A stretch of 64,000 nt of DNA, from NCBI GenBank assembly GCA_019095985.1, contig CM032663.1, forward strand, positions 43,072,008 to 43,136,007. Direction: 5' to 3'. The position numbers and the translations under genes were made by a program. Origin of the DNA: Streblospio benedicti (lineage: Eukaryota > Annelida > Polychaeta > Spionida > Spionidae). The notes beneath the pieces were generated by a model. It was not told the origin of the DNA, made no database searches, and worked only from the letters and a program-made list of their open reading frames with translations. Below are positions 24,863 through 36,209 of this stretch, one piece after another. Every line of letters begins with the position of its first letter. Positions within the stretch are counted from its first letter, which is position 1.

Positions 24863-26150
24863 TCTTCAACAATTACTGCATGTGAGCTAAATCCAATTCT
24901 AAAATCAATATTACTTTCTGAAAGTCTTGGTGCATTTTTCTGTAAATTTTGTATTGCATTCATATTTTGTGGTTTACGAACAGACACTCTTGTTTTTCTT
25001 TTGAGCGGCCAAAATATTCACCAGATGAAGGGATAGATTTTTTAGTGCTTTTATCAATGTTACTTTTCAGGTGTGTTGACTTTGTGGATAACCTTTAGCA
25101 AATCCATCAACTTAGACTCAACCTCTTTCATTGATAATCTTTCAAATGGCATTAGAGTGACCATATCTTCCAAAATTGCTTTGATTTCTTTTGCCAATGG
25201 TGTGTCAAGCTTTGATTTAATAATCACGTCCTGTGCTTTTGTGTGATGTCTGTTTTTCCCATCATTTCACCCAACTGTTCATCAATAATTTCAGGAATGT
25301 ATATTCCCATTCCATATTTTGCTTGTATCATTTGATAAAAAGTATACCACAAGAAAAAACACATCTACCCCTTCACCATATTCACGACAATTCTTATTAA
25401 ACATTTCAGGAGCCATATAAGGTTCTGTACCAGCTATTGAAAAAAAGTTGTTCTTTATACACTTTCTCAACAATTTTGATGCTCCAAAATCAGCAAGTTT
25501 TTACAACATGCTTTTCACCTTCTGTACACAGCAAAACGTTGTCCGGTTTTAATATCTCTGTGAAGTATTAGAGGCTTCCTAGACCATGCAAATGTGCCAC
25601 AGCACTAGCTATCTGACATTATGTATACTTTCTGGTCTTCATACAAGTCATAGTCTAAAGAGTACTGATCCAAATTACCTAGATCACATAAATGAAGGAA
25701 TATCCAGAATGTATGGATACCAGTTTTTACATTTAGGTCTTTGCAGGATTCTTCAATGGATAGAATCAATTTGGATGCTCTTTATGGCTTTCATTGACAT
25801 ACATTCAATTTCCTGTTCGACTTTTTCTTTTTCTTTTTTACTCTTTAGAGTAATATTTTTTGCAGCGACAGTATTCTGATTTTTTTTATGTGTAGCCAAA
25901 TACAAAGCCAAAAAAAGAACCTCGGCCTAAACTTTCTTTTTGGGTTGGAATTGATTATGTAATTTCCAATCTCAGCAGACATCTGAAGAAGAAATTTCAA
26001 ATAATATTTTAGTCTGACATACAGTGAACTGGTGGTGGCAATACATTTCTGAGCATCTAGGGCTTGTGTGGGTCGAGTGAATACAGAGGGAACTGATGAC
26101 TGGAAGGTTGCAGGCTTAAGTCCCATTGGGTATGGTGTTTGGTTGTTGAG
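24863..26150 (-). pseudogene. Decayed copy of the kinase gene at 52444
   Basis: The minus strand matches the kinase first exon and its upstream flank. Shared pieces include the SINE-like sequence at about 26150-26062, the segment just before the start codon, GTEPYMAPEMFNKNCREYGE, and a C-terminal stretch that runs into the gap. Because upstream non-coding sequence is shared, this is a genomic duplication and not a processed copy. The frame is broken repeatedly: the N-lobe is scrambled (around 25800-25930), the HRD region has extra bases (around 25540-25580), and the frame also shifts near 25370 and 25240. The last of these corresponds to a break also present in the 52444 copy. Confidence 0.85.
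26062..26150 (+). mobile_element. Degraded tRNA-derived SINE piece
   Basis: GGGTCGAGTGAATACAGAGG (A-box region) and CTTAAGTCCCATTGGG (B-box region) correspond to the SINE-like sequence upstream of the kinase gene at 52265-52345, so both were carried by the same duplication. Confidence 0.5.
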
Positions 26151-26748
26151 CAAAAGTCATCCTAAACCGGTTGCACACTGTTCCATGCTACAAACATGTG
26201 AAATGGATATAGATCTGGTGATGCAAGCATTTGTATTTGGTTAATAGTGTAGCACCATGATTCGCTAGAACTATAGGCATTTCCCCACTAAATACTCTTC
26301 AGGGATTTGAGAATGAACGTGAATATGCCTCAATAGATCTGTTGTTAAAGTAATGGATAAAGACCGCTGAGCAGTCTGCAGACTGATCTTCAGTAGACTA
26401 TGAAAAACTAACAGATTTACATTTGCATTTTTTGTAAATAAAGTATCTAAAAAAAAAATGCTTTCATTTTCTGTTGTGAAGAAATTTTGAGAAAAACACA
26501 TTTACACATACATTACATAAAGCATTTACATATACTTACAATTATTTCTGTCAACGCTTTTTATCCACAATATTTATCTACATGTATTATCTTTTCCTAA
26601 TATTATATTGATATGACGTTGTCTGACTTTGTTTTCAATGGTTTTACACAGTATTTTCTTATCACAAATAAACCTTGATCTTGTATTGATTTGTACTTAG
26701 CTACAGCGATCGATTTACATCGCCTCCCAAATAAGTCCACTATGTGTT

Positions 26749-28279
26749 AGCCGTGTCCCACTGGGGCTTTGCGTATGGAAAGCAGATGGTTAGCATACAA
26801 AAATGTCCCTTTTAAATGGTCTCGCCGCACATTCACGCTACCGTTCGCAATCCACACACATTAATCATAAGTTATTTGTAAGTTTTATGTCCGCTATGTG
26901 TCTGCTCAAAAAATATTTCTAGGAAGATTATTGATTATTCAGAAATTTGTACGCCGCTGGTATTTGAGCTGCACAAATACCAACGGCGTAAAAAATCGAT
27001 GGATTATTGGATTATGCACGCTAACTGCATTCCGAACACACGCCGCCGTGCGCAAACTATCCGTTTTTCATACGCGGCTTGGGAGCAGAGATAAGATCAA
27101 ACAAAGAGCAGATGGAAAGTAGACAAATGTTTTGGCGCACAGTTAGCGTAGACATTTAAAGTATAAAAAAAGCGCATGGAAAACGCCTGATCTGCCTACA
27201 ACAAATTATGAATTGCTTATGAAATGCTTATGAGAGATTACAGGTGGCATACGGCGAGGGGTATATAAACGCACCTGTAGTTCCATTCTCTTGTCAGTCT
27301 GCCGGTATCCATCGAAGAGGCACCATCAATGCAAGTGGTCCAATGAAGAATAAAAACAAGAAAAAATTGAACAAAAGACTGAACGCCGTCAATGCATTTT
27401 TATAACGTACAGAAGACCTGAACGCCGTTCAATGCATTTTTATGACATGACTATAGGCCTTTGCAACAATGTACACCTACTGGGCGGTTTAGAAAAGTTT
27501 TGAGCCTTTTTCAGGATGAATGAAAAACATAGGTATCACATTTTAATTTGTGTGTTTGCTGAGCAACACTCTGTCAAGTTTAATGCTAATAAATCCAAGT
27601 ACATGTGCTTTAAAACAAAAAGTTACAGAACAATGCATGTTCCTAATTTAATCACGGCTCACAACTTTTTAACCCACCCAGCAAAGGCTTATGGTCAAAA
27701 TGCATTGACAGCGTTCAGTTAGTGTTGATGTTCAACGCCTTTCTAAATACACATTTAAGTCAGATAATTCTCATTTATTCATATTTTTATAACATCAATA
27801 TCAATGTTATTACATTAGAATAACGTGAGAAACAATTCATACAGCAGGTGCATGCCATACACTTCGTCTAAAAAATGTCACTATAAAATATATTGCAGGC
27901 ATAGTTAAAATACCTGTCTCCCAAATTTTAATATATATAAACTTCGACTGTTGTCGTGAAAAACGGACAAGGTGAAATGACAGCGCCTGGCGTATGCTCG
28001 GCCTTCAAATACTGTCTGCTATAGTACGCAGTTCGAAAACGCCAGCCCCAGCAGGTGCTTTTTGTCGGTTGAACATCCGCTAAAAGCAAGCTGAGCGCCT
28101 GCTTTATCCACTTTTATCCGATTTCTAACGCTTTCTGTCTGCTGTTTGTCTGCCACTTAACGCGAGACGAATGAGTGCAAAAGGTCAGATTATTTGAGCA
28201 GATGAAAAGCATACAGCTCCAAATGCCTGGAATTCTCCTAGAACATGTAAGCTTTATGCTTTCTGAATGGGACACGGCC
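26749..28279. mobile_element. Inverted-repeat element ending GGCCGTGTCCCA
   Basis: The left end AGCCGTGTCCCACTGGGG is matched by TGAATGGGACACGGCC at 28264-28279. The interior has many 'cgcc', 'gcgt' and 'agcaga' phrases and a strong hairpin at 26951-26991 (TACGCCGCTGGTATTTG against CAAATACCAACGGCGTA). No transposase is seen. Confidence 0.55.
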
Positions 28280-28629
28280 TTTAGTAGCCTAACTCTATGG
28301 TGCTGTTCTCATGGCCCAGCTATTGCATTTAGTCGATCCCCTGTAAAACCTAGGATGGGTTAATCAATGGAATTGAATGGACTCTTCAATTTCCGATGTT
28401 AAACTTTAGTGATTTCCTGGGTCTGAAACATTACAACAAATGAATATAAAACACTTGTCTGTTCCTATCTATATATCAACTATATGGACTGAAAGGATAT
28501 TATCAGTACAAATATGACATGTATGAAGCCCTCATAGCTGTAGTAGGAGGGTCAGAATATTAACACATTGACCAGTTTTCATTAAAATGATTAAAGTTGA
28601 AATATTGTATCAGCATTACACTGTTAATG

Positions 28630-29200
28630 ATTTAAGGCTATGTCCCATTCAGAAAAACCTGAATAGTCATGGTTCTTTTTTTTATGGCATTAAAAGCTAT
28701 ATATGCTATCCATCTGCCCAAAATATGACCCTGTGCACTCATGTGCAAAAAGCGTGCCCCTGGCTAGGAGACGTAATGTCTGTGTCAAAAAAAGATAAAA
28801 GTTTTGGGAGACTAGAGCTGCAAGCGCCTTTTATATGGCGCCGCCTTACGCTCCTCATCAGATATTCACATGTTTTTGTAAGCAAAGGTTGACGCCCTTC
28901 ATCTGCTTTAATATTCTAACTGTCCTGCTTGACGCCAACGTGTTTGTCTGCTTTCCACCTGCTTTGTCTGTTCCGACGCCGTGATCTGAATAATTACGCC
29001 AGAATAGCGTTAGAATAGAGTCTGAATAGCCATCTAGTTAATGTTTGAATATTGATTTTTTCCAGTTTGCACGCTTTTGATCTATGAGCAGCCCAAAGAT
29101 CAAAAACAGAAAGAATTGAAAAATCAATAATCTTCCTGAAATTTTTTAGGCGCATTCAGAGATAGTTTAACGAGATACGCAACACGCCCATATCTGCGCT
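28630..29200. mobile_element. Related inverted-repeat fragment
   Basis: It begins with GGCTATGTCCCATTCAG, a variant of the end of the preceding element. At about 29110-29150 it carries the reverse complement of AGGAAGATTATTGATTATTC, found at about 26921. It is either a second copy or the far side of one larger composite element. Its right boundary is uncertain. Confidence 0.4.
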
Positions 29201-31241
29201 TCCGGCAGGTGCGGAAGGGTGCCCGGGTGAGGATGGTCAACAGACGCTGTCTTGTAGAAATGAATAGAAAATTGGTTGATTTTGACGTGATATATTTGCA
29301 TTTTATGATTAGAAAAAACAAAATAGCTATGAATGAGAAGTCATTCAATATACTATGGTCTACAAACATACAGACCATTTCTAGGTGCTGATATCTCCGA
29401 AAAAAAATATAGGAACATTTACAAATCATGTTGTTTAATTAGTCTATGGGTATTTTCGTCGAACGGTGATTGTCAAACATATGGCGATGCATGTGATTCA
29501 TGTTCAAAATAAACTATTTAGTTAAAACAATTACCCAGATTTATATATACGAGTGGAATTGCATATCACTGCAGATTATTTCCATCAGAATTATACATTA
29601 ATACGACAACCGTGTGTTGATGTTTTTTTGGTCAAATGCTACTGCCTATTGATATGATCGATAGTATAACAGAGTTGAGATTAGTCACTGTCACTTGCAT
29701 GCTTGTAATTTGCAGAGGTTTACTGACAACTTGAAAAATTATCATAGACACATAAGACACTTAAAATTAGATGCAGATTCTTATTTTTACACTTTCAGTT
29801 CATACTTTACATTTGGAAAGAAATGTCCATTGATCCCATCACATAGTCGTTTTTGATGTGCTGTAAAATCCACTAACGATTGTGTTGACCATTTTGACTA
29901 GCAAAGTTTGATCATTGAATGTCCTGCTATTTCATAATAATTGGTATGGTTAGAAACGCACACTTCTGTAGATTACACACATAGTAATAAAATATTTTTG
30001 GGACAGGTATGGATGATATACTGACATATTTATAACCCAACCAGCGCTTTGACAATGACAGCTATACTGTGAAAAACGCGGATTAAGGAAGAAAAAAGTG
30101 TCCTAACATTTTTGCTTAGTATTTCAGCACTTTTGCCATGGCTAGAAACATTTAATTAATACATATGTAATCTACAGAAGTATGCTTTCCAACCATATCA
30201 ATTATGAAAATTTAGTAGCATATTTTATTACTAAACTTTGAAGGTAAAATGTGCATTATATTGAAGTGGATTTGACAAGCTGATTAGTCTAGGCCTATAT
30301 ACGTATTAAATGTTATCTTGCTGAGTTTCTATCAGGACAATATTATTTATCTCATGAAAAACAAGAAACTACTCACTGTTGTTTATACATATGTGTACTA
30401 TTTTATAATTTAATGTATCATATAAAGACATATAAGAAGTTTTTTTGGTCATCTTCATTTCATTCACCTATGAATACTTAGTCACTTCCATAAACCATCC
30501 CCGACGCCACACCTGCTCGCACCTTGGTGTTCAGTATTTTACGTCCACTATAGGGAAACATAGGACGTTACCTCTCTTGGTAATGCTTTTTAGGCATTTA
30601 ATAACGATACATAAAGCATAAAAAAAGTGACAAAATGTAGCAGGAGGATTGCAACTGTTGGTGTGGTTCGCATATAAGATATTTTTTCTTACATTTTACA
30701 CGCTATCCAGACGCTTTTTTGCCGCAAGGCTCAGTGGTATATAGCCATTAAATAGGTTTTTGCTTGAAATAAAATTAGCAAAATGAATGAAGGTACTGGT
30801 TTTTAGTCAAAATACTGATATTTTGGCCTTAGGATACTGAAAATTCATCTATCAAGGTTTAATAAAGGTTTAATGACCATCTTTCATACACCTACATCTT
30901 CTCAACCATTCACCACACACACCAGACTATCCATCACCCCAACCCCTTAACAGCCCCCACCAAAAAAAAAAAAGTAAAAAAAGACTTCACGCACGCACGC
31001 ACGCACGCATTTAATACACACACACTATAAAAAAAGATTCTGACTATCGAGCCTTTGGTAAAACGGATCTTTGACAAGCAGGCCTTCTGACAATGAGGCA
31101 TCCCCCAAACGTTAGTGAATATTTTAAAACAGGAGAGTCAACTTCTTGTTAAAAACAAAGTTTTGAGTCATCAAATTGTTACTTTTTTACTGCAGAAAAA
31201 TCTTATAGCTTGTTTTTGTATGTCAAATTCTACCATAACAG

Positions 31242-34200
31242 ATCAAAAGCCACCCGTTTCCGATGGGTCCAATTCCGTGATTTTGAGGCAGTGCACACAT
31301 GGTCGCTCACCCAGGTTTACATTGGGGATGAATGTTTCTGCTCATGTGCCGGCCACGGACGGTGCCGCTTTGGTGTCTGTGTGTGAGTATCACCTAGGGC
31401 AACTTTAAACTTGAATGGGCAATGTCAATTTTTTTTTGGCTTGATGACTGTAGAAAACTGATGATGACTTTGGTTTTTGCTATTATTTATATCAGGTAAA
31501 TCTATATAATTTCCACACTTGAATGTAGCTGTGACTACTTCTAGGCTTAATATGATAAAACATTCATCAGGTCTCCAGTAAGAAATAAAAAAAAAAAAAA
31601 AAAACCCATACATTTCGCGCGGTCAGGAAGGAGAAGAAGTGTATATCCCCTATAAGATGACCCCACCCGTACCCTGATCTGCCTATGAATCACGTGTGCT
31701 GTAGGTGTGACGAGGGTTGGGGCGGTGAGTCGTGCGGCCAGCCCCTGGACGCGCTGCCCTCGCTGCTCAGCGACTCCTCACAGTGAAGCTCCGGGAGCGA
31801 CTGGGCGGTGCTCACGGTGCGAAGCATGCGGCGCGGCTCGCCTCAGGGCCCAGTCTCCACTTCAAAGGGGTCAGCCAACGCCTTCTTCTTCTTCTTCTGC
31901 AAGGGTTATGTGCATACCAGTGGGTGGTGTTAGTCTGGCTTTTATGCGGCGTGCTTCTTCTGCAAGCCTCCCTCAAGGCCCAGTCTCCACTTCATAAAGA
32001 CAAAGGGGTCAGCCATTGAGAATCCTTCTTCTTCTTCTTTTGATGTTTTATGTGCATATTTGCCCCATAAGTTAGGGAAATTTTGTGTGTGGACATTTAT
32101 AATGACAAATTAATCTGGCTTATGGTTGCTCCTAACAGGTATAATGACATCCAATTAGGCTCACTTTTATTAAGACCAGTTTTTCACTACACTTTCATAA
32201 AAAGACACTACTGTGAACTACTGTAAACCAAAACAACTGATGATATGAGATATTGAGAATCATTTGGTGATGACAGGCTAACCCACAGGCTGTCTAACTT
32301 TCCTGTTCTGTATTTTGTTGTTTTAGTTTTGCAGTAAGATTTAAGAAACCACTTATTAAAAATTATGTTTAGGATCAGAAATTTTTGTGTGGACATTTAT
32401 TGATGAGCAAATGATCAATTTCATTATGACTTTTATTGGAAATTGGCAAAATTTCAACTCCTTGAAGTGATATATTAACTAAACTTGAACCAGTTACATG
32501 TATTTATATCTGATGCCTTCAACTTAGCTACTAAATTCCATAAACTTACATAAACATTTTTTATGTGGCATGGACTAGTGTTAAACAATATCATTTTCTA
32601 CTTTAGTTGTGCACGCCGTCCAGTTGATCACCCGTGACCTTGACCTCCAAGAAGCACAGTTTGTACAGTTCTACTTCAAATTTTGGCTGCATTTCTCCTC
32701 CCGGAGGCAATGAGATGAGGGTGTGTTGGTGGATTACACCACAGATGCGCCACACGCTGGCACAAGATGATAGAGCTCTACTATGACCAGTACAAAAATG
32801 CAAGGTAAAGTCATGCTAGAATAGTAGAATTCTTGAAAATAATGTGCATCATTTTATGTTGAAAATTCATTCATGTATCCAGTCACAAATCAATTTGATA
32901 AGACCACTTCGTCAGCATGGTTATTTTTTGTTCTTATTCTTCCTACAGTTTTGTGATGATTGAGCTTCCAAAACAGGCCAAGTATAATGGTGTGCGAATT
33001 CGCTGGTGGCAGCCACATCACCCAGGTGGCTCACGCAGCGACTGGGCCATCGATAATGTGTTCATCGGCGGTAAAGAAACAAACCCAAATGAAGTCACCG
33101 ACGAATTCAGTGATGGACCATGGATTGATAAGTGGATTGAATATGACAACTCAGAAATCCACGAGTATTGCGGCTCCGCATCTACCATCATGGGGGAAGC
33201 CACGTCAAAGGAACATGTCAAACTGACCACTTCAGATGTGGACATCAGAGAAGGTTATATCTTGCAATTTAGCATCAGTGTAGGTTGTGATGCGGATTGG
33301 GATACGGATATTTCCCCAGTGCATTTACAGTATTCTACAGACTTCTTGGCAGGACTTGGAGCCACCTTTGTAGGAGAATGTCTTCCCTTTTTACCCAGAA
33401 AGTGCAAATGGGAAAGCTTCAATACCGACCATATATTATGCCCATAGAGGATGGAGACGGAGACTATTGTACTAGATGGTGTTGTTGTTTCACGGTACAA
33501 TACATTCTTTACAAGCTAAAAGTTACCTGAAAAATTCATTGTTGAATTAACATCATGAATATCATGTATTTGGTTTTCGTTAGACCCAACTATTAAAGGA
33601 GTCCCTCTAATTGTATTGTTATGACACAACTCATTCACATAAGTCCACTTACTGAAGCACAAAACTTTTAATGTACGATTGAATTTTCAATTTACGTTAA
33701 AAATATTATAAACAAGCCCGTCCTAGTTTTTTCTTAGTAATTCCTGTTCACCAAATTCAAAAAGATGTTTTGCTAGAATTTTGAGCAAGTGACAAGAAAA
33801 ACTGTAAAATAATCAATTTTACTATTTCTAAATTTATGTGTCAATCTTTACAGAGCTACAAGGTTCCGTTGGATGCAGGTTCGTGACCCCGCAATGAAGG
33901 CAGAGGACCAGCACTGGGCCCTGGACCATGTGTACATCGGGCCAGCTTGCCAGGACGTCTGCCACGGGCATGGCATCTGTGATTTTCCAAATTGTAGGTG
34001 TGACAAAGGCTATGGAGGTGATGTTTGTATACAAGTGGATAAAATAAGGGTAGGAAGTTTTTCATTTTCATTTCTTATATGCTACCTACATGACATTACG
34101 TTTTTGATTCGACATTGCATTTTATTCTTCATTCGTTTTTGTACCTAGTTTCATTGTTTTGGTTTTTATATGACATATTTGTACATGTATTTACTTCAGC

Positions 34201-34372
34201 ACCACCTGAAGGACACGTTTTCGGCGTGCATGCCGTCAGTGAGGAGGTAGTGGTTGCTGGTGGTAATGTGACCACGGGCTGTGGGGAGCTCTCGTCTCGC
34301 ACCGGCCTCCACTTCAATCATCACGACCAGCGCCTCGCACAAAAACCATTGACCTCGACCTCAGAACGCCAG
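31242..34372 (+). CDS. RELN: Reelin exons, end of repeat 5 to start of repeat 7 (copy 1)
   Basis: Exons: 31242-31382, about 31705-31890, 32607-32804, 32949-33494, 33854-34049, 34200-34372. The first reads SKATRFRWVQFRDFEAVHTW, then VYIGDECFCSCAGHGRCRFG, the end of reelin repeat 5 plus its EGF-like domain. Next come QLITRDLDLQEAQFVQFYF and VRIRWWQPHHPGGSRSDWAI (repeat 6), HWALDHVYIGPACQDVCHGH (EGF-like), and the start of repeat 7. Small indels break the frame in the second, third, fourth and sixth exons, yet splice sites are intact. The same exons in copy 2 are mostly clean, so these look like sequencing or assembly errors. Reelin is a secreted glycoprotein that signals through lipoprotein-type receptors in vertebrates. 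Confidence 0.85.
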
Positions 34373-34964
34373 GTGAGAGCTCATTTGCTCTTGTGCTTAC
34401 GTATTGGCATATAAGCCCATGGGCCTAATCATCAAGATGGGCTTAGAGATCGAATATAAGCCCATGGCCAATAAGTGAGAATAAAAATCATTTTCCCTAG
34501 CCAAAAATTGATAGTTGCGTGCACCCCAAACCCCCTACAAGTGACCAAAGACACGTGAAAAACAACATAATACACCTAAAGAAATCCTGTACTCGTATAA
34601 GGCATACGGTCGTACCATGAACATGCATTGGGCAATATTAGAAGCTCCGACCGCTTTTCACTATTTTCCATCAATGGTTCAGAATGAACACGATATAAAC
34701 CATCGACGGAGCTTGAATCAATGTTTGTAGGTAGGTATTTTTTTGTGCAATCTGCAGCTAGAATACACCCCAAAAGTGAAAATTAATAAATAATATATTT
34801 TTCAAAACAAATCTTACCGGTAGCGTTCGTTGATGATACGTGATTCTAGAAGCTTTACAATAACGCAACCTCGTTATAATGCATTAGAAAACCAAAACGG
34901 ACTCACCTTGAATGTTAAATGCTTTCCGTATGTCTCTATTGTTTGAACCTACCACTGGGGGATC

Positions 34965-35032
34965 GATGGTACCGTGTGGTTAGTACGCAGGACTGCGAAA
35001 CGTGAATTGCGTTAGGTGAGTTTGCGGCGACC
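34965..35032 (+). mobile_element. tRNA-like SINE head, copy in block 1
   Basis: GATGGTACCGTGTGGTTAGT followed by a degraded B-box region. The same sequence is cleaner at 39774-39846. Confidence 0.5.
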
Positions 35033-36209
35033 ATAGCAGACTCAGTGTCGCCAAACCATGGCAATACGTCTGCCACTGCATTGTCTTCAACCGTGTCACC
35101 ACTGTAATGTACTACTGAACTGCACCAAGCCTGTTCGAAAGCCTCGTTAAGAAAAAACTTCCCACGCCTTTAATCAGTAGGTGCATGTTACTGTGTCACC
35201 TGTACCAAGAACTGATTAATAAGAATAGAGAGTGTTGACGGGCATGCACAACCTATCCCCAATTTAAATCACCCAGTGTGCAGGTATTTGTTCCCTGTAC
35301 CAATACATAGGTTCGGAGACAAGACAACGATGAGTCATCCATCAACATTGTTTCAGTCCATGGCATTCCGTAGTTCAAATGTTTGTTAAATTAGGTTTTT
35401 AATGCGATCTTACCAAGCTATGAAAAATTCTTGTGACAATGATGAAAACGAAAAGAGCATTGCTAGAAAAGATATGAAACTAATAGTACCATCGATGATC
35501 AAAGGGAAAACATCGTGCACGCTGTCAAAGTCAGTGCAAATTATCATAAGCCCCATAGTAGGCCGAGGTGTAATCGCATAGTAACACGCAAGAACCCATG
35601 GTTAACAAACTGGTGGCCCTATATAGTCAGCAAACTAATGCTTATTCATCGCCAAATAGAGGGGCAGGCGTAGTATACAAATAATATCGCCCTAGACTGG
35701 TTAAAGGTGGGAACTTTTCCATTTTCAAAGGTCCAAAAAAGTGCTGTTTTTCGGTTGGCAAGCCCATGGGCTTTAATCTTGTGAGGTACGGTGATAATGT
35801 CAACATATGTCATAAATATTGATATTCATTGACATTTATTATAAATGTTGTAACATGACACCTACATCTTCTCAACCATTCACCACACACACCAGACTAT
35901 CAACCCAACCCCTTAACAGCCCCCACCAAAAAAAAAAATAAAAAAAAGACTTCACACACGCACGCACGCACGCACACACACACGCACTATAAAAAGATTC
36001 TGACTATCGAGCCTTTGGTAAAACGGATCTTTGACAAGCAGGCCTTCTGACAATGAGGCATCCCCCCAAACATTAGTGAATATTTTAACACAGGATAGTC
36101 AACTTCTTGTTAAAAACAAAGTTTTGAGTCATCAAATTGTTACTTTTTTTTTACTGCAGAAAACTGTTTATTCATCTTGTTTTTGTATCCCAAAATTCTA
36201 CCAAAACAG

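Larger units (their letters stand above)
26151..31241. other. Gene-free stretch, repeat-rich
   Basis: No supported gene. After the correction proposed in the findings, it would be part of the large reelin intron that follows repeat 5. It holds inverted-repeat elements (26749-29200), an A/T-rich unique part (29400-30870) and the start of the reelin duplication (30888). Confidence 0.5.
30888..35780. repeat. Reelin duplication, block 1
   Basis: Introns and exons are near-identical to 35858-40030. Both blocks start at CACCTACATCTTCTCAACCA. Block 1 has about 600 bases (about 35070-35700) that block 2 lacks. Many small indels, including in exons, separate the two. This looks like two alleles or a low-quality duplicate joined in series. 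Confidence 0.85.

Noticed and set aside
30961-31030. CRISPR-like or regulatory array
   Set aside because: Only A runs and ACGC microsatellites that are part of the duplicated reelin intron.
31707-32019. Overlapping plus-strand frames with Leu/Ser runs near 31.7-32.0 kb
   Set aside because: These are the reelin second exon in shifted frames running into a CTT simple repeat, not separate genes.
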